From JASLCR01 sp036405515 (lineage in GTDB: Bacteria > Patescibacteriota > Saccharimonadia > Saccharimonadales > Saccharimonadaceae): a stretch of DNA of 12,011 nt. A program made the position numbers and the translations under genes. Each line of letters starts with the position of its first letter. Position 1 is the stretch's first letter. Positions 12,007-12,011 of the stretch are shown piece after piece. The stretch covers positions 1 to 12,011 of the forward strand of contig DASWXM010000007.1 in the NCBI GenBank assembly GCA_036405515.1, given 5' to 3'. The notes beneath the pieces are model-generated. The model was given only the letters and a program-made list of their open reading frames with translations. It had not been told where the DNA came from and ran no database searches.

Positions 12007-12011
12007 ATTCA

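Noticed and set aside
11940..12011. Possible truncated plus-strand tRNA, because GTTCGATTC near the end matches the T-loop consensus
   Set aside because: Position 62 would be A opposite A52, the preceding bases give no anticodon stem or CT..A loop and no D-arm at the right distance. The motif is better explained as one arm of the inverted repeat at 11992-12006.
1..12011. Mobile element, prophage, CRISPR array or defence system
   Set aside because: No transposase, integrase, Cas, toxin-antitoxin or restriction motifs, no spaced direct repeats and no terminal repeats were seen; the genes are housekeeping or unknown membrane proteins.

Overview
The window looks like a compact, gene-dense chromosomal segment from a Patescibacteria/CPR bacterium, most likely Candidatus Saccharibacteria (TM7) or a close relative. 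The reasons are gene content (a YabE/RpfB-like muralytic protein next to rsmA, a lone glycolytic block, a CPR-like triosephosphate isomerase loop), very short intergenic gaps, moderate GC, and many start codons sitting 7 nt behind a -10 box with no Shine-Dalgarno. TGA ends the pcrA-like gene, so it is used as a stop, which argues against the UGA-recoding Gracilibacteria/Absconditabacteria. The lineage call is inference from reading the sequence; no database search was possible. I see no mobile element, phage, CRISPR array, rRNA or convincing tRNA.

Layout. Left edge (1-563, minus): the N-terminal part of metG, running off the window. A 60-bp divergent promoter region separates it from the only plus-strand gene (624-1208), a small membrane-anchored extracytoplasmic protein of unknown function. 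That gene converges on, and shares a CTAG stop overlap with, the end of a minus-strand operon at 1205-3752. Read in transcription order, this operon is a secreted DUF348/G5/Rpf-like lysozyme-fold protein, then rsmA (ksgA), then a PgeF/YfiH-like laccase-domain protein. The genes overlap by 1 and 13 nt. Next come a PcrA/UvrD-type helicase (3807-5909) and a tail-anchored, proline/acid-rich protein (5925-6950).

From 6959 to 11484 lies the lower-glycolysis block, also minus strand: pyk, then a GH5_9-like exo-1,3-beta-glucanase translationally coupled to it, then pgk, then tpiA. A four-helix membrane protein (11529-11891) starts the run, and the last 100 bp hold two hairpin-forming inverted repeats and no gene.

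How they work together. tpiA, pgk and pyk cover triose interconversion and both substrate-level ATP-forming steps. The glucanase could feed glucose from beta-1,3-linked oligosaccharides into the same pathway, apparently in the cytoplasm because no signal peptide is visible. metG, rsmA and the Rpf/YabE gene lie close together as they do in many Firmicutes and Actinobacteria, so part of this segment looks like old conserved synteny.

The most notable features are (1) a repeated promoter design, a -10 hexamer exactly 7 nt from ATG in five genes, predicting leaderless mRNAs and correcting several start codons; (2) the fungal-type GH5_9-like enzyme inside a glycolytic operon; and (3) a perfect LacI-type palindrome at the predicted transcription start of the muralytic operon. 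I did not find a clear new defence or mobile system, and I regard most of the window as core housekeeping DNA.
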